Source: Fonsecaea monophora
Taxonomy: Eukaryota > Ascomycota > Eurotiomycetes > Chaetothyriales > Herpotrichiellaceae
Length of the DNA stretch: 64,000 nt
Assembly (NCBI RefSeq): GCF_001642475.1
Contig: NW_019173948.1
Coordinates: forward strand, 336,726 to 400,725
Direction of reading: 5' to 3'
Shown here: piece after piece, positions 33,200 to 44,087 of the stretch
Layout of the letters: every line of letters starts with the position of its first letter
How positions within the stretch are numbered: position 1 is the stretch's first letter
The notes under the pieces: model-generated
What the model saw: only the letters and a program-made list of their open reading frames with translations
Told to the model about the DNA's origin: nothing
Databases searched by the model: none
Position numbers and translations under genes: made by a program

Positions 33200-34447
33200 A
33201 TGCCTGGAATTCCCGTCCCCTTTAGCGACATCGCTAAGCCCGCCAACGATGTGAGCATCCATCCGTCTCAGGACCCCCTCCTCTCCGAACCCAACTGTGG
33301 CATTCTTTGCTGACTACTCGAAACAGCTCCTCAACAAGGACTTCTACCACACCACCGCTGCCAATCTCGAGGTCAAGTCCAAGGCACCGAATGGCGTTGT
33401 GTAAGACCCAAACCTTTTGAGCATCCCTTCTCTCGGGAAGCGGGAGACCACGGCCCACCGGGGTTCTAATCCGTCTTGTTCTCTTGCAGTTTCAACGTCA
33501 AGGGCAAATCCGCGCACGATGGACCTATCTCTGGCTCGGTGAGCACCATGATAACAAGAGACAGCTTGAGAATATCACATGTTAACGGCAGCGGAAAGAT
33601 TGAAGGGAAATACACCGACAAGGCAACTGGTTCGTATCCTCTGTTCTTGGGAGCAACCCGCGCATTTGCACCTCAAAAGGCTCTGGACTGACTCATATCG
33701 ATAAACGCAGGCCTCACCTTGACTCAAACCTGGACCACCTCCAACAGCCTCGACACCAAGCTCGAACTGGAAGACAACATCACTAAAGGTCTCAAGGCCG
33801 AGGTCCTGACAAACTACCTCCCCGCGAAAGCCACCTACGGCGGCAAGCTCAACCTTTTCTACAAGCAGCCCAACATCCACACCCGCCTTTTCACAGATGT
33901 GTTCAAGGGTCCCACCGCCTCGTTCGATGTTACTTTGGGCCACGAAGGTTTCTTGATTGGTGCCGAGGGAGGGTATGATGTGGGCAAGGCTGCAATCACA
34001 AAATACGCCCTTGCAGCAGGATACTCGCAGGGCTCTTATGCCGCTGCGTTGACGGCCACCAATAACTTGACCGTCTTCAGCGCGAGCTACTATCACAAGG
34101 TTAACACTGAGGTCGAGGCAGGTGCCAAGGCTACCTGGGATAGCACGCAAGGAAGCAATGTCGGCTTGGAGGTTGCGACAAAGTACAAGCTCGATCCCAG
34201 CTCCTTTGCGAAGGTACGTCATCCGACTCCTGTCCTAAACATACACATATAAGCCACATCACCTTCCCTGCTGCTCACACCGAGTGATGTTTTTTAGGCC
34301 AAAATCAACGACCGCGGCATCGCTGCTCTGGCGTACAACGTCAAGCTCGGCACTGGCGTGACCCTTGGATTGGGCGCCTCTTTGGATACGCAGAACCTCA
34401 ACCAGGCCGCGCACAAGGTCGGAGCAAGCTTCACCTTTGAGGGATAA
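33200..34447 (+). CDS. Mitochondrial outer-membrane porin (VDAC)
   Basis: Exons 33200-33250, 33327-33400, 33490-33538, 33599-33629, 33711-34213 and 34298-34447, 285 aa. The N-terminal helix MPGIPVPFSDIAKPANDLL is typical of fungal porins, followed by alternating beta-strand sequence (LTLTQTWTTSN, KGLKAEVLTNYLP, ASFDVTLGHEGFLIGAEGGY) and the C-terminal strand VGASFTFEG. VDAC forms a 19-stranded barrel that passes metabolites and ATP/ADP across the outer membrane. Exon 4 is only 31 nt. Five introns make this one of the most fragmented genes here. Acceptor choice at 33598 (GGAAAG) is fixed by the conserved GSIEGKYTDKATGLTLT reading. Confidence 0.97.
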
Positions 34448-35464
34448 ACTCCGTTTGTCAATTTCTCGGAAAAGCAGCGAGGGTGACCAGGATGAGTGTG
34501 GGATGTGGTCGATGTGTGAGAGCGTGGGGCCGGTGACATTCCTCCAGGATGGACACCGCCACGAGTGAGAAAATGTATTATTCTTCTCTCACTTTGGGGG
34601 AAAAGAGAAAAGCGGGGTGGTTGGTTGACTGGTTGGTTGTTTGGTTGGGGGTGATCCCTCCTCCTCCCCTGAACCAACTTGGAGCACGGGATCTAAGGGC
34701 AGGGGTGTGGGCTCTTTGTACAGAAGCAGATGAGATGAGTTGCGATGGCCAAGGAGGAAGAGAAAACTTTAGCATAGAGCGAGCAAGAAACCAAATTCCC
34801 ATCTTGATTTATCGCTGCACGACTTGTTTAGTTCAGCATGGGCAAGAAACGCCTCTTTCTACCGAGTACATTTGATTTGATCTGAATTGATCTGATCCAA
34901 CCTGTCCATCTTGCGGTATAATCCACCTCGAACCGGGGCGCGCACACTCTAGCCAGCAATGGTTCAGTAAGTGTACCTCGTACATAGGTGTATCGAGGCA
35001 AGTATATACTGTATGTTCTTTAGGTGCATGTATATCCAAATATTCTTAGAACAAGAAATTGACCTTGACTTCAGCATCTAACTCTAATTCATTTACTCGT
35101 ACACCAAAAGTCGTTGTAGCCGGTGGTTCCCAGTCCCAGGACGTCTACTGTACCCTACTGTACATCCCATCCCATCCGGCCCCGGGTTTCTTTGTCTCTG
35201 GTAATCTTCTCGTTTTGGTGTCCATATGATATCCCCTTCCTCTCCAGGGGGGAAGGAGTTCTGCCTGCGCAGTGTAGCATGCATACCATTCCCATTTCAC
35301 AGGGGCATAGCAATGGATCCGACTGTGAATGATGGGGATCACGAAATTCCAATTTGTAGTTGGAGGTGCCGACAGGGCGTAAGTATGCTTCTGCTTCGTT
35401 TGCAGGCTGTGCGACAATGATTTTTTGCAAAGTCCAAGAGTTCGCAATAGGCGGCGACGAATTT
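34448..35464. other. Convergent 3' region (porin / J-protein)
   Basis: About 1 kb between convergent stop codons. GGTTGGTT-type repeats are seen around 34617-34650. No coding is supported. Confidence 0.5.
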
Positions 35465-36370
35465 CTAGCCTTTCGTCCATTCATTCCTCGCTCCGTCCCT
35501 TCGACTGCCGTCCCCTCGAACAAGCCCGCCTCCTCGAGGTGTGTTGGCCATGCGTAATATCAATGTGCCGACTGAGACACCCAAAACGATAATTCCCGAC
35601 ACCACAATGAAGCGGGCCCAGAAGTTGTCCTCCTCCACTGAAGCCTGTGCTGCCGCAAGTTCCGCTGCCCGGCGATTAGCGCGGCGGTAGTCTTCGTGCG
35701 TCTGTGTCTTGAAGGTTGGCCGAGCATCAAAGACCGGGCCTCCGTCTGAAAATGCGCCCGCGTTGAAAGTTCCCGCCGTGTATTGCTCTCCTGCGGCATG
35801 TTGGCCCTGCGGGCGCGCATCGGCTCTCTGTTGAGTCTGCGATGAAGGGTTTCCATGCGCGTAGAACGATGGTGGTGGGCCTTTGAAAACGCTTCGCCGC
35901 TTGCTCAGACCACTGGCCGGTCTGTGGCCCGCATAGGTCCCTCCCTGAGATCGGTGGCCATGACTACTGTGACCACGATGGTGGGGATGATGGGCCTTCA
36001 TGATATCACGGTCATACCTCTTTCGCTTCTCAGGATCTGCCAGAACAGAGTAACTCTCGCTAATCTGCGCGAAGCGCTCCGAAGCCTTTGGGTCGCTTTT
36101 GTTCACGTCAGGGTGTGTCTCCTTGGACAGGACATAGAATTGCTTTTTGAGCTCGGCTGGTGTGGCCTGCATAGGAAGCCTGAGGACATCGTAATGATTT
36201 GCAGAGGTGTTACTGGCGGCTTGCCGGAGGTATGGAAAGTGTGAGAAGGAACGTCGACCTTGTGCCCCTTGGGGAGCTCGAGGGAAGGAAGATTTCAGGG
36301 CGGGATACGCATGATAAGAGGGGACACCGAGGCCGAAATACGTAGACACCGGCACCGAACGAACGATCAT
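35465..36370 (-). CDS. Mitochondrial J-domain (DnaJ-like) membrane protein
   Basis: Single exon, 301 aa. The N-terminus is basic and presequence-like up to RRSFSHFPYLRQA. The J domain spans about residues 59-121, beginning NHYDVLRLPMQATPAELKKQF, with the HPD signature at 86-88 (KETHPDVNK). A His/Gly/Ser-rich linker follows (HHPHHRGHSSHGHRSQGG). A single membrane segment (FIVVSGIIVLGVSVGTLIL, about 257-275) lies near the C-terminus. J domains stimulate Hsp70 ATPase; the layout suggests an inner-membrane co-chaperone facing the matrix, but topology is inferred. It is divergent to MetAP2 with 305 bp between starts. Confidence 0.85.
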   Translation of the reverse strand: MIVRSVPVSTYFGLGVPSYHAYPALKSSFPRAPQGAQGRRSFSHFPYLRQAASNTSANHYDVLRLPMQATPAELKKQFYVLSKETHPDVNKSDPKASERFAQISESYSVLADPEKRKRYDRDIMKAHHPHHRGHSSHGHRSQGGTYAGHRPASGLSKRRSVFKGPPPSFYAHGNPSSQTQQRADARPQGQHAAGEQYTAGTFNAGAFSDGGPVFDARPTFKTQTHEDYRRANRRAAELAAAQASVEEDNFWARFIVVSGIIVLGVSVGTLILRMANTPRGGGLVRGDGSRRDGARNEWTKG

Positions 36371-36675
36371 GCCTCATGCTTGAAGCATTGAGAGTCGGAA
36401 TAGCGAGAGAGCTGTGAGACGAATATATTGCAAACGCCACGAGAGAGAATGAACCGATTGCTTGATAGGCATGCGTGACGTCTTTCAATTTTGGGGCGAC
36501 GAGGAAGTGACGAGGAGTGGGCGACTTGGGAATTATTTGGCCGCAGTTCATCCGGTGCCACTCGATCGATGCCTGCGGCCCTCGCCGCCCATTTTTTGTC
36601 ACTCCATTATTTCAGGGCTTGTGTATTTCTTTCGACTTTTTGCACTCCAGTGCGACCATACTCGTTCCAGTTAAT
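36371..36675. promoter_or_regulatory. Bidirectional promoter (J-protein / MetAP2)
   Basis: 305 bp between the divergent ATGs, the shortest head-to-head spacer in the window. It must hold both leaders and both core promoters. Confidence 0.6.
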
Positions 36676-38031
36676 ATGGCGGCCAAAACGGCCGACGAGC
36701 TCTCGAAGCTCGCTTTGAACGGCACTGCTTCCACGAAGACCAACTCACAGACAAATGGTACCAACGGCGTCAATGGTCATTTGTCGGATCAGGACGACTC
36801 AGACGATGACAAGGACGACGATGCTGCCGCCACCGCCGGAGGTGCCAACGGTAACACAGCCAGCAGCGCCGCCAAAAAGAAGAAGAAGAAGAAGCCAAAG
36901 AAGAAGAAGGCCACTGCCAAAGTCCAATCTGATCCGCCTCGAGTACCCATCAAAGACCTCTTCCCAAACAACACATACCCAGTCGGGCAGGAAGTGGAAT
37001 ACAAAGATCACAATGCATACCGCACCACAAATGAGGAAAAGCGTCATCTCGATCGCATGAACAACGATTTCCTCCAGGAATACCGCAAAGGTGCAGAAGT
37101 ACATCGCCAAGTCCGGAAATGGGCAAAGGCAAACATCAAACCAGGAATGTCCCTGACAGAGATTGCGGAGGGGATTGAAAACGGCACTCGCGCTTTAACC
37201 GAACACTGGGGACTGGAAGAGGGCGACAACATCAAGGGTGGCGTAGGGTTTCCGACAGGATTGAGCATCAATCACATTGCGGCACACTACACTCCCAATG
37301 CGGGAAATAAATGGATTCTGGGGGAGCAGGACGTTATGAAAGTCGATTTTGGTGTTCATGTCAATGGCAGAATCGTCGATTCTGCTTTCACCGTGGCGTT
37401 TGATCCCAAATACGACAACCTTCTCGCTGCGGTCAAGGATGCCACGAACACTGGTGTGCGGGAAGCCGGCATCGATGTACGTGTTGGTGACATTGGTGGT
37501 GCAATCCAGGAAGTCATGGAATCGTATGAAGTCGAACTCGATGGAAAGACGTACCCTGTCAAGTCTATTCGAAATCTGAACGGCCATGACATTGTCCAAC
37601 ACAGCATCCACGGCGGCAAGTCCGTTCCCATTGTCAAGAGCCATGATCAAACAAAGATGGAGGAGGGCGAAATCTTCGCGATCGAAACCTTTGGATCGAC
37701 CGGGCGGGGATATGTGACTGATGACCTGGAAGTCTCGCACTATGCCCTCCGCTCTGATGCGCCAAACGTGCCCTTGCGCGTGCAATCCGCAAGAAACTTG
37801 CTGAATGTTATCAAGAAGAATTTTGGGACTATCCCCTTCTGCCGACGATACTTGGACAGGCTAGGGCAGGAGAAGTATTTACTCGGCCTCAATAATTTAG
37901 TCAGCTCGGGCATTGTGGAAGCATATCCACCGCTAGTGGACACCAAAGGCAGCTATACCGCTCAATTCGAGCACACCATTCTGCTGAGGCCCACGGTCAA
38001 AGAGGTTGTAAGCCGAGGCGACGACTACTAG
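36676..38031 (+). CDS. Methionine aminopeptidase 2
   Basis: Single exon, 451 aa. The start is ATG 36676; the open frame extends upstream to 36517 without an ATG. The N-terminal extension has an acidic block (DQDDSDDDKDDD) and a polylysine block (KKKKKKKPKKKK), as usual for type 2 enzymes and thought to bind ribosomes. The pita-bread catalytic domain carries the metal ligands D224 (VDFGVH), D235 (IVDSAF), H304 (NGHDIVQHSIHGG), E337 (AIETFG) and E432 (QFEHTI). It removes initiator methionine from nascent chains in the cytosol. No missing residues are seen. Confidence 0.96.
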   Translation: MAAKTADELSKLALNGTASTKTNSQTNGTNGVNGHLSDQDDSDDDKDDDAAATAGGANGNTASSAAKKKKKKKPKKKKATAKVQSDPPRVPIKDLFPNNTYPVGQEVEYKDHNAYRTTNEEKRHLDRMNNDFLQEYRKGAEVHRQVRKWAKANIKPGMSLTEIAEGIENGTRALTEHWGLEEGDNIKGGVGFPTGLSINHIAAHYTPNAGNKWILGEQDVMKVDFGVHVNGRIVDSAFTVAFDPKYDNLLAAVKDATNTGVREAGIDVRVGDIGGAIQEVMESYEVELDGKTYPVKSIRNLNGHDIVQHSIHGGKSVPIVKSHDQTKMEEGEIFAIETFGSTGRGYVTDDLEVSHYALRSDAPNVPLRVQSARNLLNVIKKNFGTIPFCRRYLDRLGQEKYLLGLNNLVSSGIVEAYPPLVDTKGSYTAQFEHTILLRPTVKEVVSRGDDY

Positions 38032-38791
38032 CCTCTGCTGAACGTTATGGCTTTTGAAGCAGAGGACTTTGTGAGGGCCCACGGACCCTGTCAATGTCGG
38101 CGTAAAAGTCACAATACCGATATCAAGGCTATGAAGAAGCATGAAATGACAAAAGGCGAAATCGGGGCAATGAATATCAAAAATTGTCTCTAGAGACGAA
38201 AACAAAGTGCTGGGGTTTCTAGAATACGCGACATCCCACCATTGATGAGGGTCTTTTCAGGTTCTATAACGAATACATTCTACGCTGGTACTGAACTACC
38301 AATGACTACCAGTGAAGCACAGTGCCATTGATTGCTCACCTCGATTTGCGGAATGACTGTGAATTTCCTAGACGTCGACACTGTTCCCCCAACTCTGCAC
38401 GAGGCTGAACTTTTAGTCGCAAGGCTGCGAGGTTCTCGGCTTACCTTCCCCTCATGGGCATACTTTTGGGAATTTTCTTCAAACACTTCATGGCCATGTA
38501 TCATGGAGGTAATATTTGTCGCATGAGAATCTTCCGACTCTATAATTTTGCAGCGTTGCCTTTAGAAATTCGTGAACGCTCGAAAGTCAACTACGGACTG
38601 TAATACCATCTCCTTTACCTCGATTCTGCACGATCCCCAGCTGCATTTGCTCTTGACTCTGAGTCACCACTTTATCAACTACTCCACAACGCTCAGTATA
38701 CGCACCGACGAAAAAGTCTTCTCGCACGAGTGGACGGCAGGGATTACTTTTGTCAAGTCTACACAGCTCCTAAAAACCCTGTCAATCGGTC
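38032..38791 (+). promoter_or_regulatory. Intergenic region and chorismate synthase promoter
   Basis: 760 bp. It contains TGAGTCA at 38660-38666, about 125 bp before the ATG, overlapping a near-match TGACTCT immediately upstream. Confidence 0.5.
38660..38666. promoter_or_regulatory. TGAGTCA, Gcn4/CpcA-type site upstream of chorismate synthase
   Basis: A perfect TGASTCA site preceded directly by TGACTCT (38654-38660). Its location fits general amino-acid control of the aromatic pathway. Confidence 0.55.
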
Positions 38792-40146
38792 ATGTCAACC
38801 TGGGGCCACTACTTCCGGGTGACCACCTATGGCGAATCTCATTGCCGGTCTGTAGGATGTATCGTTGATGGTGTTCCTCCTGGTCTGCAACTCACAGAGT
38901 CGGACATACAACCCCAGATGACTAGGCGTCGTCCGGGACAGTCAGCCCTTACCACGCCGCGAAATGAGAAAGATCGTGTGGAGATTCATTCGGGCACGGA
39001 GTTTGGGATTACTCTCGGTACCCCGATTTTGTTGATGGTGCGGAATGAAGACCAGAGACCCAAAGACTATGGGAGCGGCACGATGGATATGTTTCCTAGG
39101 CCGAGCCATGCAGATTTCACCTACCTGGAGAAGTATGGAGTTAAGGCAAGTAGCGGAGGAGGGAGGAGCAGTGCAAGGGAGACGATCGGTATGTTTGGAG
39201 GATCCCCTGATCCTGTTTTGCGGCTACAGGTGGTAGGTGGAAGATGTGATGCTGACTCTCTCGTACAGGCAGAGTAGCAGCGGGTGCTATCGCAGAAAAA
39301 TACCTGTCGCTGGCCCATGGCGTTGAAATCGTGGCCTTCGTCTCGTCGGTTGGAGCCGAGTATCTTTTCCCCCCCACACCTACTCACCCTAGTCCTGCCA
39401 CGAACCCCGCTTTTCTCTCGTTATTATCGGAAATCACCCGAGAGCAAGTCGATTCGTTTGTCCCCGTGCGGTGCCCAGACGCAGATGCCACCGTGCGAAT
39501 GACAAAGGTGATCGAGAAACATCGTGACGCAAAGGATAGTATCGGAGGTACTGTTACCTGCGTGATCCGGAACTGTCCTATAGGTCTGGGCGAGCCATGC
39601 TTTGATAAACTCGAAGCAGAGCTTGCACATGCCATGCTGAGCATTCCGGCCACAAAGGGCTTCGAGATCGGTTCGGGCTTTGGAGGGTGTGAAATATCTG
39701 GATCAATCCACAACGATCCATTCATTGCAGCACCCGAAGTCCTACCAGGACAGAAGACATCTAAGCGCAAGCTGACGACAAAGACTAATAACTCTGGAGG
39801 CATCCAGGGTGGCATTTCAAATGGACAGGATATCTATTTCAGGGTTGCCTTCAAACCCCCTGCTACAATTGGCCAGGCGCAGCAGACAGCAACGTTCGAT
39901 GGAGATGAAGGTGTGCTGGAGGCCAAAGGCCGACACGATCCATGCGTTGTGCCGAGAGCAGTGCCGATTGTGGAGGCTATGTCGGCTCTGGTGCTCATGG
40001 ATGCTCTACTAGCCCAGCAATCTCGAGAAACTGCCCGGAGTCTATTACCACCCCTGAAGGCAGTATTGCCGGCAAAAGGCAGCGGAACAACGGCGACTGC
40101 AGAGAAGGTGGCGGAACATCTGAATGGAGCTGCAGCTGGGCAATGA
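38792..40146 (+). CDS. ARO2: Chorismate synthase
   Basis: Exons 38792-39188 and 39269-40146, 424 aa. The three family signatures are present: GESHCRSVGCIVDGVPPG near the N-terminus, RSSARETIGRVAAGAIAEK spanning the splice junction, and RHDPCVVPRAVPIVEAMSAL near the C-terminus. The enzyme converts EPSP to chorismate using reduced FMN, the last common step to aromatic amino acids. Fungal enzymes also reduce FMN themselves. The length is slightly above yeast Aro2 (376 aa), partly from an insert (TSKRKLTTKTN) and a longer C-terminal tail. The intron is GTATGT to CGTACAG. Confidence 0.96.
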
Positions 40147-40964
40147 CACTCAGTTGGAACTTCTCGAGAGAAATGACAGGACCATGATGTAAAACAGCAA
40201 TACGAGCATGTCGCCGATACAACGGCCAAGGCGGTTGCTATCTCTTTGGGGTGTTGGGGAGCTCGAACGATTCGCTCATCAGATGATAGTTTTGTCTTGT
40301 TTAGGTAGAAGGAAGATAAAAAGCAAGTCAACCTCAAGTGTGGCTCTGGTGGCTAGGTCATCTTGGTCATCTTATGCATCTCGCTAATCTGTTCTCTCCT
40401 CTCGTTGCCATAGCGACGAAGTGGTCAAAACAGTGGGTCAATCCATCCCGGGATTGCGCCAACCCTTGTTGCTGAAGATGGCGCAACCTTCCATGCGCCG
40501 TCTCGGTCAAGCGACTGGTCGCCATCAACACATGCTTCAGGTCGCGCAGCCACAATTCGCTTCAGGACCCTGCATCTAGCCATTGAGTTTGGATGTGGCT
40601 GGCGGTCGAGACGTCTGTTTACACGTAAATCCTCGCACGAACTCCTCACAACCCCAATCTTGCTGGCCTGCCCCTGCCTGCCCCACGAACACAAGCGATT
40701 CCACGGCCAGCCTCCCGAGGGCCTGGTCTCCATCCAAATCCTGCTGGACATCTCAAATATACCAGCCTCGACCCTCTCTACCTCTCTTTCGTGTATCCGA
40801 GCGCGAAAACGGGTCAACCTCAATCTCAACCTCACCTCGAAACGTGTGACTGTGTGTGTGTGTGGGAGAGAGATTTCGGAAGCCTGCAGATGGGTTTGTC
40901 TGCCAGTCCAAATGACAATTCAGATTTGACGCCAACAATGTCCTGAACCCCGACCGCGCGAACC
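40147..40964 (+). other. Intergenic region and leader of kelch protein
   Basis: About 820 bp. No supported gene. A short GTGTGT run lies at about 40850-40864, and C/T-rich leader sequence precedes 40965. Confidence 0.45.
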
Positions 40965-43900
40965 ATGCTACCTTTACTCCTACCGAGCCTATCTTTGTCC
41001 GTGGGTATCCTGAGTTTGGTCGCACCCGCAGTTGCGCAACACCAGTTGCCCTACAATCCTACCCGCATCGTCCTGGCACAAGATGGCTCCGGCGCGTACA
41101 TCTTGTCTCCGCAGCCATCCTCGTCGCAATTCTCCCTGTCTTTCCTCAATACCTCGAACCATGTCAACTCCGCCTCCCCGTCCACGCGACTCTTCGATAC
41201 TTTACCGTTCCTTTCGAACACCGATTCCGAGGCGTTCGTCGCCCTTCCGGACGATGAGGGCATAACCGTGCTGGCCGGAGACTGCAAGGATTCTGCAAGA
41301 GATTTGGGACTATGGAGATATACCTTCAGCGGCGGCTCTAAGAATGCGACCTGGACCTCTCTGACAGTCACGACAACCGATGGGACGTTGAGTCCTCAAT
41401 ATCTTTCCGCAGGCTTCACGTTCTCTCCGACTGCGTCTACCGACAATGCCTCGTTGTACATTTTTGGAGGCATGTGCCCCGACGACGCGTCGTCGAATGC
41501 TCAGGACTGGGTATCGGACGCAACCTACTCAAACACAATGCTTACCATCACCCCCAATCCGACCACCAGCCAAAACCCTCCTTACCAGTTGTCATTAACA
41601 GGATCTCGATCGCCACCCATTCCTGAAGCGGGCCTAACCATAACATCACTGGCACCAACCTTTTCCAATGGCTCCGGTGCAGGCCTTTCTCAACAACAGA
41701 ATTTTGTGCTTGTGGGTGGCCATACTCAGAATGCCTTCATCAACATGTCTGAGCTCGCTATATACTCACTACCTCAAGAATCCTGGGCGTTCGTGGAAGC
41801 AACACAAGTCTCAGATACAGTTGAGCCACGGTCCGGTCACACTGCGATCCTGAGTGAGGATGGCTCAAAGATCGTGGTACTTGGTGGTTGGGTAGGAGAT
41901 ACAAACACACCAGCACAACCTCAGTTGGCGGTTTTGGAACTTGGTCAGGGGTATGGAGGGCAAGGAGATTGGGAATGGAGTGTGCCAAGCTCTTCCTCTA
42001 CTCCTTTTGATTCCGGCAAGGGTATATATGGGCATGGAGCGGCCATGTTACCCGGTGGTGTTATGATGGTCTTTGGAGGATATCCGATCAGCTCATCTAC
42101 ATCAAAGGGCAGACGAGATCTGCTAGACAATATTCTGTTTTTGAACACGACAACCTTCGAGTGGGTGACTACTTACAGCAACCCATCCTCAGCACGGTCA
42201 TCCCAAGGTGCCGAAAATGCCCAGTCATCGTCTTCTGGGCTCAAAACTTCGCAGAAGGCGGGCCTGGGGGCAGGTTTAGGTCTAGGACTTGCCGCAATTG
42301 CGGTGGTGGTGATCGTTTGGCTCATATATTCGAGGAGACTGAGAGCGAGACGTGCCTTACGCGAGAAGGAAATCCGAGAATTGGCATTGGGAGCCGAACG
42401 TCGCCACTCGCCTGTCCCATCAGATGGCGATCGTCAGAAGTACCCAACGGGGCGCAGCGCAAGCTGGGCTGAAACCCTGGAACGCAAGATTGAGAGCTCG
42501 GACAATTCATACCCCTGGGCACCTTTACCTGCGCCAGAGAGCCAGAGTCGTCATGTCGAGGCATCTGGATATCACGAGAGCGACAATTCCCGGTATGCGC
42601 AACGCACTGGTGTCCAGATGGAGACCCCAAGTCCCACCAGGGGCCTGAGAAAGAATCCGACAACTAGAGGCCCCATGATGTATCACCCCTTCAACCAACA
42701 CCCACCAACGGGCCCCGGAGCAGTGTTCCGCATTGAGGAAGAAGATGAGGGTAGCCAAAATGGCTCGACCCAGCGGATAAAGACGCCTAGAGCTACGGAC
42801 GATCTTGGGTCGGCCCCGAGTAATCCGTTCGAAGACCCGCCGGCTACTACGGCTGATACTCGACAAGACCATGCCGCAGCAGAGCGCAAGAAGGAGGTGG
42901 AAGGATGGGTTGAGGATTGGCAATCAGTCGCCGAGACCATGACCGTGTCGAGGAGCACAAGCCAGGCACATAGCAGGACATACTCAAACCTTTCGCAGTT
43001 CCGGAACCAGCCAGGTATTGGAGAGGCAGCGGGACGTGGTTCGCCTGAGAAGTCGGATAGAACTGGCAGCAACCTCTCTGAAAAGAGTATGGTGAGCGCT
43101 TCGTCATACTCGAGATCCTTAGCTACCACGCTATCTCGGAACGTATCTCAAAGGAGTGCCAGTGCAGGTTATGGGCTCTTCTCGGGGGCCGCGGCAGCCA
43201 TGGGCAGGTTTGGCTACGGGAGACAGGGTAATGTTGAACAAGGCTATGGCGCTGGTCTCACACGCGGCGCATCAAACCGCAGTGTATCGCTCAATGTTGA
43301 TCCTCTTCGACCAAGAAATTCGAGAGACGGCGTCGAACCGTTCTCGTCCGCCCGAAGCAAATGGGGCGCAGCTGCAACCGAAGATCAAGCACTCCTCAAC
43401 CGGCATCCCCAAAGGCAGCAAAATGACGAGCAGGACTATCGGACAGTCCCTGACAGTCCTGGCAAAGACAAGTACTCGCGAGCGGGCAGCCTTACTGGAT
43501 CCAGCCGTCGAGCACTAAACCTGCTGGGAAGTGTGAGGCGCGTGTTCACAGGAACTGGAAATGTTGATGTGCAAGATCGAGTTGCCACATTTGAAGGTCA
43601 GGGCAGTCAATCAAGCCCGACGAAACACTCCGGATCACCTGAAATGGCGGAAACAACGACTCTTGGTGCGGGAACATCGTCCTTCTGGCGGAGCAAGCAG
43701 GGCCCACAAGACTGGGAAGACGACACAGTAGATTCGAGCGACTCTGGTCCATCCTCAACACAAAACAGAAGATCAATGCCTGGAACGACCTCGAACGGTG
43801 ATCACGGTTCTTTTGAGGACGACGAGGACTGGGACGTGGAGACTGCTGTACAGAAACGCGTGGTTCAGGTCATGTTCACAGTTCCCAAGGAGAAGCTGCG

Positions 43901-44087
43901 GGTGGTCAACGCCGACGCTTTGAGTCTGCTAAGCAGTAATCGAAGTGAAATCGACCAGGATGAAGACAAAGAGCGAGACTACATAAAGAGGATGAGCAGC
44001 GTAAGAGAAGGTGACGAGGACAGTGACCATGACCAACGCCTTGATGACAATACGATGAATGGGAAAGGAAAGGGGCGGGCATTTTGA
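40965..44087 (+). CDS. Single-pass membrane protein with kelch/galactose-oxidase-like ectodomain
   Basis: Single exon, 1040 aa. A signal peptide (SLSLSVGILSLVAPAVAQ) is followed by about 400 residues with kelch-like beta-propeller blades (LYIFGGMCP, FVLVGGHTQNAF, IVVLGGWVGDT, MMVFGGYPIS) and N-glycosylation sequons. One membrane helix (LGLAAIAVVVIVWLIY, about residues 438-457) is followed by an RRLRARRALREKE stop-transfer segment. The cytosolic tail of about 580 residues is Ser/Arg-rich and probably disordered, with a conserved-looking C-terminal stretch (VVQVMFTVPKEKLRVVNAD). Such proteins in moulds may sense or organise the cell surface. I do not know a specific function. Confidence 0.82.
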   Translation: MLPLLLPSLSLSVGILSLVAPAVAQHQLPYNPTRIVLAQDGSGAYILSPQPSSSQFSLSFLNTSNHVNSASPSTRLFDTLPFLSNTDSEAFVALPDDEGITVLAGDCKDSARDLGLWRYTFSGGSKNATWTSLTVTTTDGTLSPQYLSAGFTFSPTASTDNASLYIFGGMCPDDASSNAQDWVSDATYSNTMLTITPNPTTSQNPPYQLSLTGSRSPPIPEAGLTITSLAPTFSNGSGAGLSQQQNFVLVGGHTQNAFINMSELAIYSLPQESWAFVEATQVSDTVEPRSGHTAILSEDGSKIVVLGGWVGDTNTPAQPQLAVLELGQGYGGQGDWEWSVPSSSSTPFDSGKGIYGHGAAMLPGGVMMVFGGYPISSSTSKGRRDLLDNILFLNTTTFEWVTTYSNPSSARSSQGAENAQSSSSGLKTSQKAGLGAGLGLGLAAIAVVVIVWLIYSRRLRARRALREKEIRELALGAERRHSPVPSDGDRQKYPTGRSASWAETLERKIESSDNSYPWAPLPAPESQSRHVEASGYHESDNSRYAQRTGVQMETPSPTRGLRKNPTTRGPMMYHPFNQHPPTGPGAVFRIEEEDEGSQNGSTQRIKTPRATDDLGSAPSNPFEDPPATTADTRQDHAAAERKKEVEGWVEDWQSVAETMTVSRSTSQAHSRTYSNLSQFRNQPGIGEAAGRGSPEKSDRTGSNLSEKSMVSASSYSRSLATTLSRNVSQRSASAGYGLFSGAAAAMGRFGYGRQGNVEQGYGAGLTRGASNRSVSLNVDPLRPRNSRDGVEPFSSARSKWGAAATEDQALLNRHPQRQQNDEQDYRTVPDSPGKDKYSRAGSLTGSSRRALNLLGSVRRVFTGTGNVDVQDRVATFEGQGSQSSPTKHSGSPEMAETTTLGAGTSSFWRSKQGPQDWEDDTVDSSDSGPSSTQNRRSMPGTTSNGDHGSFEDDEDWDVETAVQKRVVQVMFTVPKEKLRVVNADALSLLSSNRSEIDQDEDKERDYIKRMSSVREGDEDSDHDQRLDDNTMNGKGKGRAF

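Noticed and set aside
33689..33725. Two TGACTCA matches in the porin gene
   Set aside because: They lie in an intron and an exon of a gene not linked to amino-acid control, and fit chance expectation.
34920..34975. TTCGA-containing sequence resembling a tRNA T-loop on the minus strand
   Set aside because: The flanking bases cannot form a T-stem or acceptor stem.
36517..36675. Upstream extension of MetAP2
   Set aside because: In frame but without an ATG; the N-terminal layout from ATG 36676 is normal for the family.
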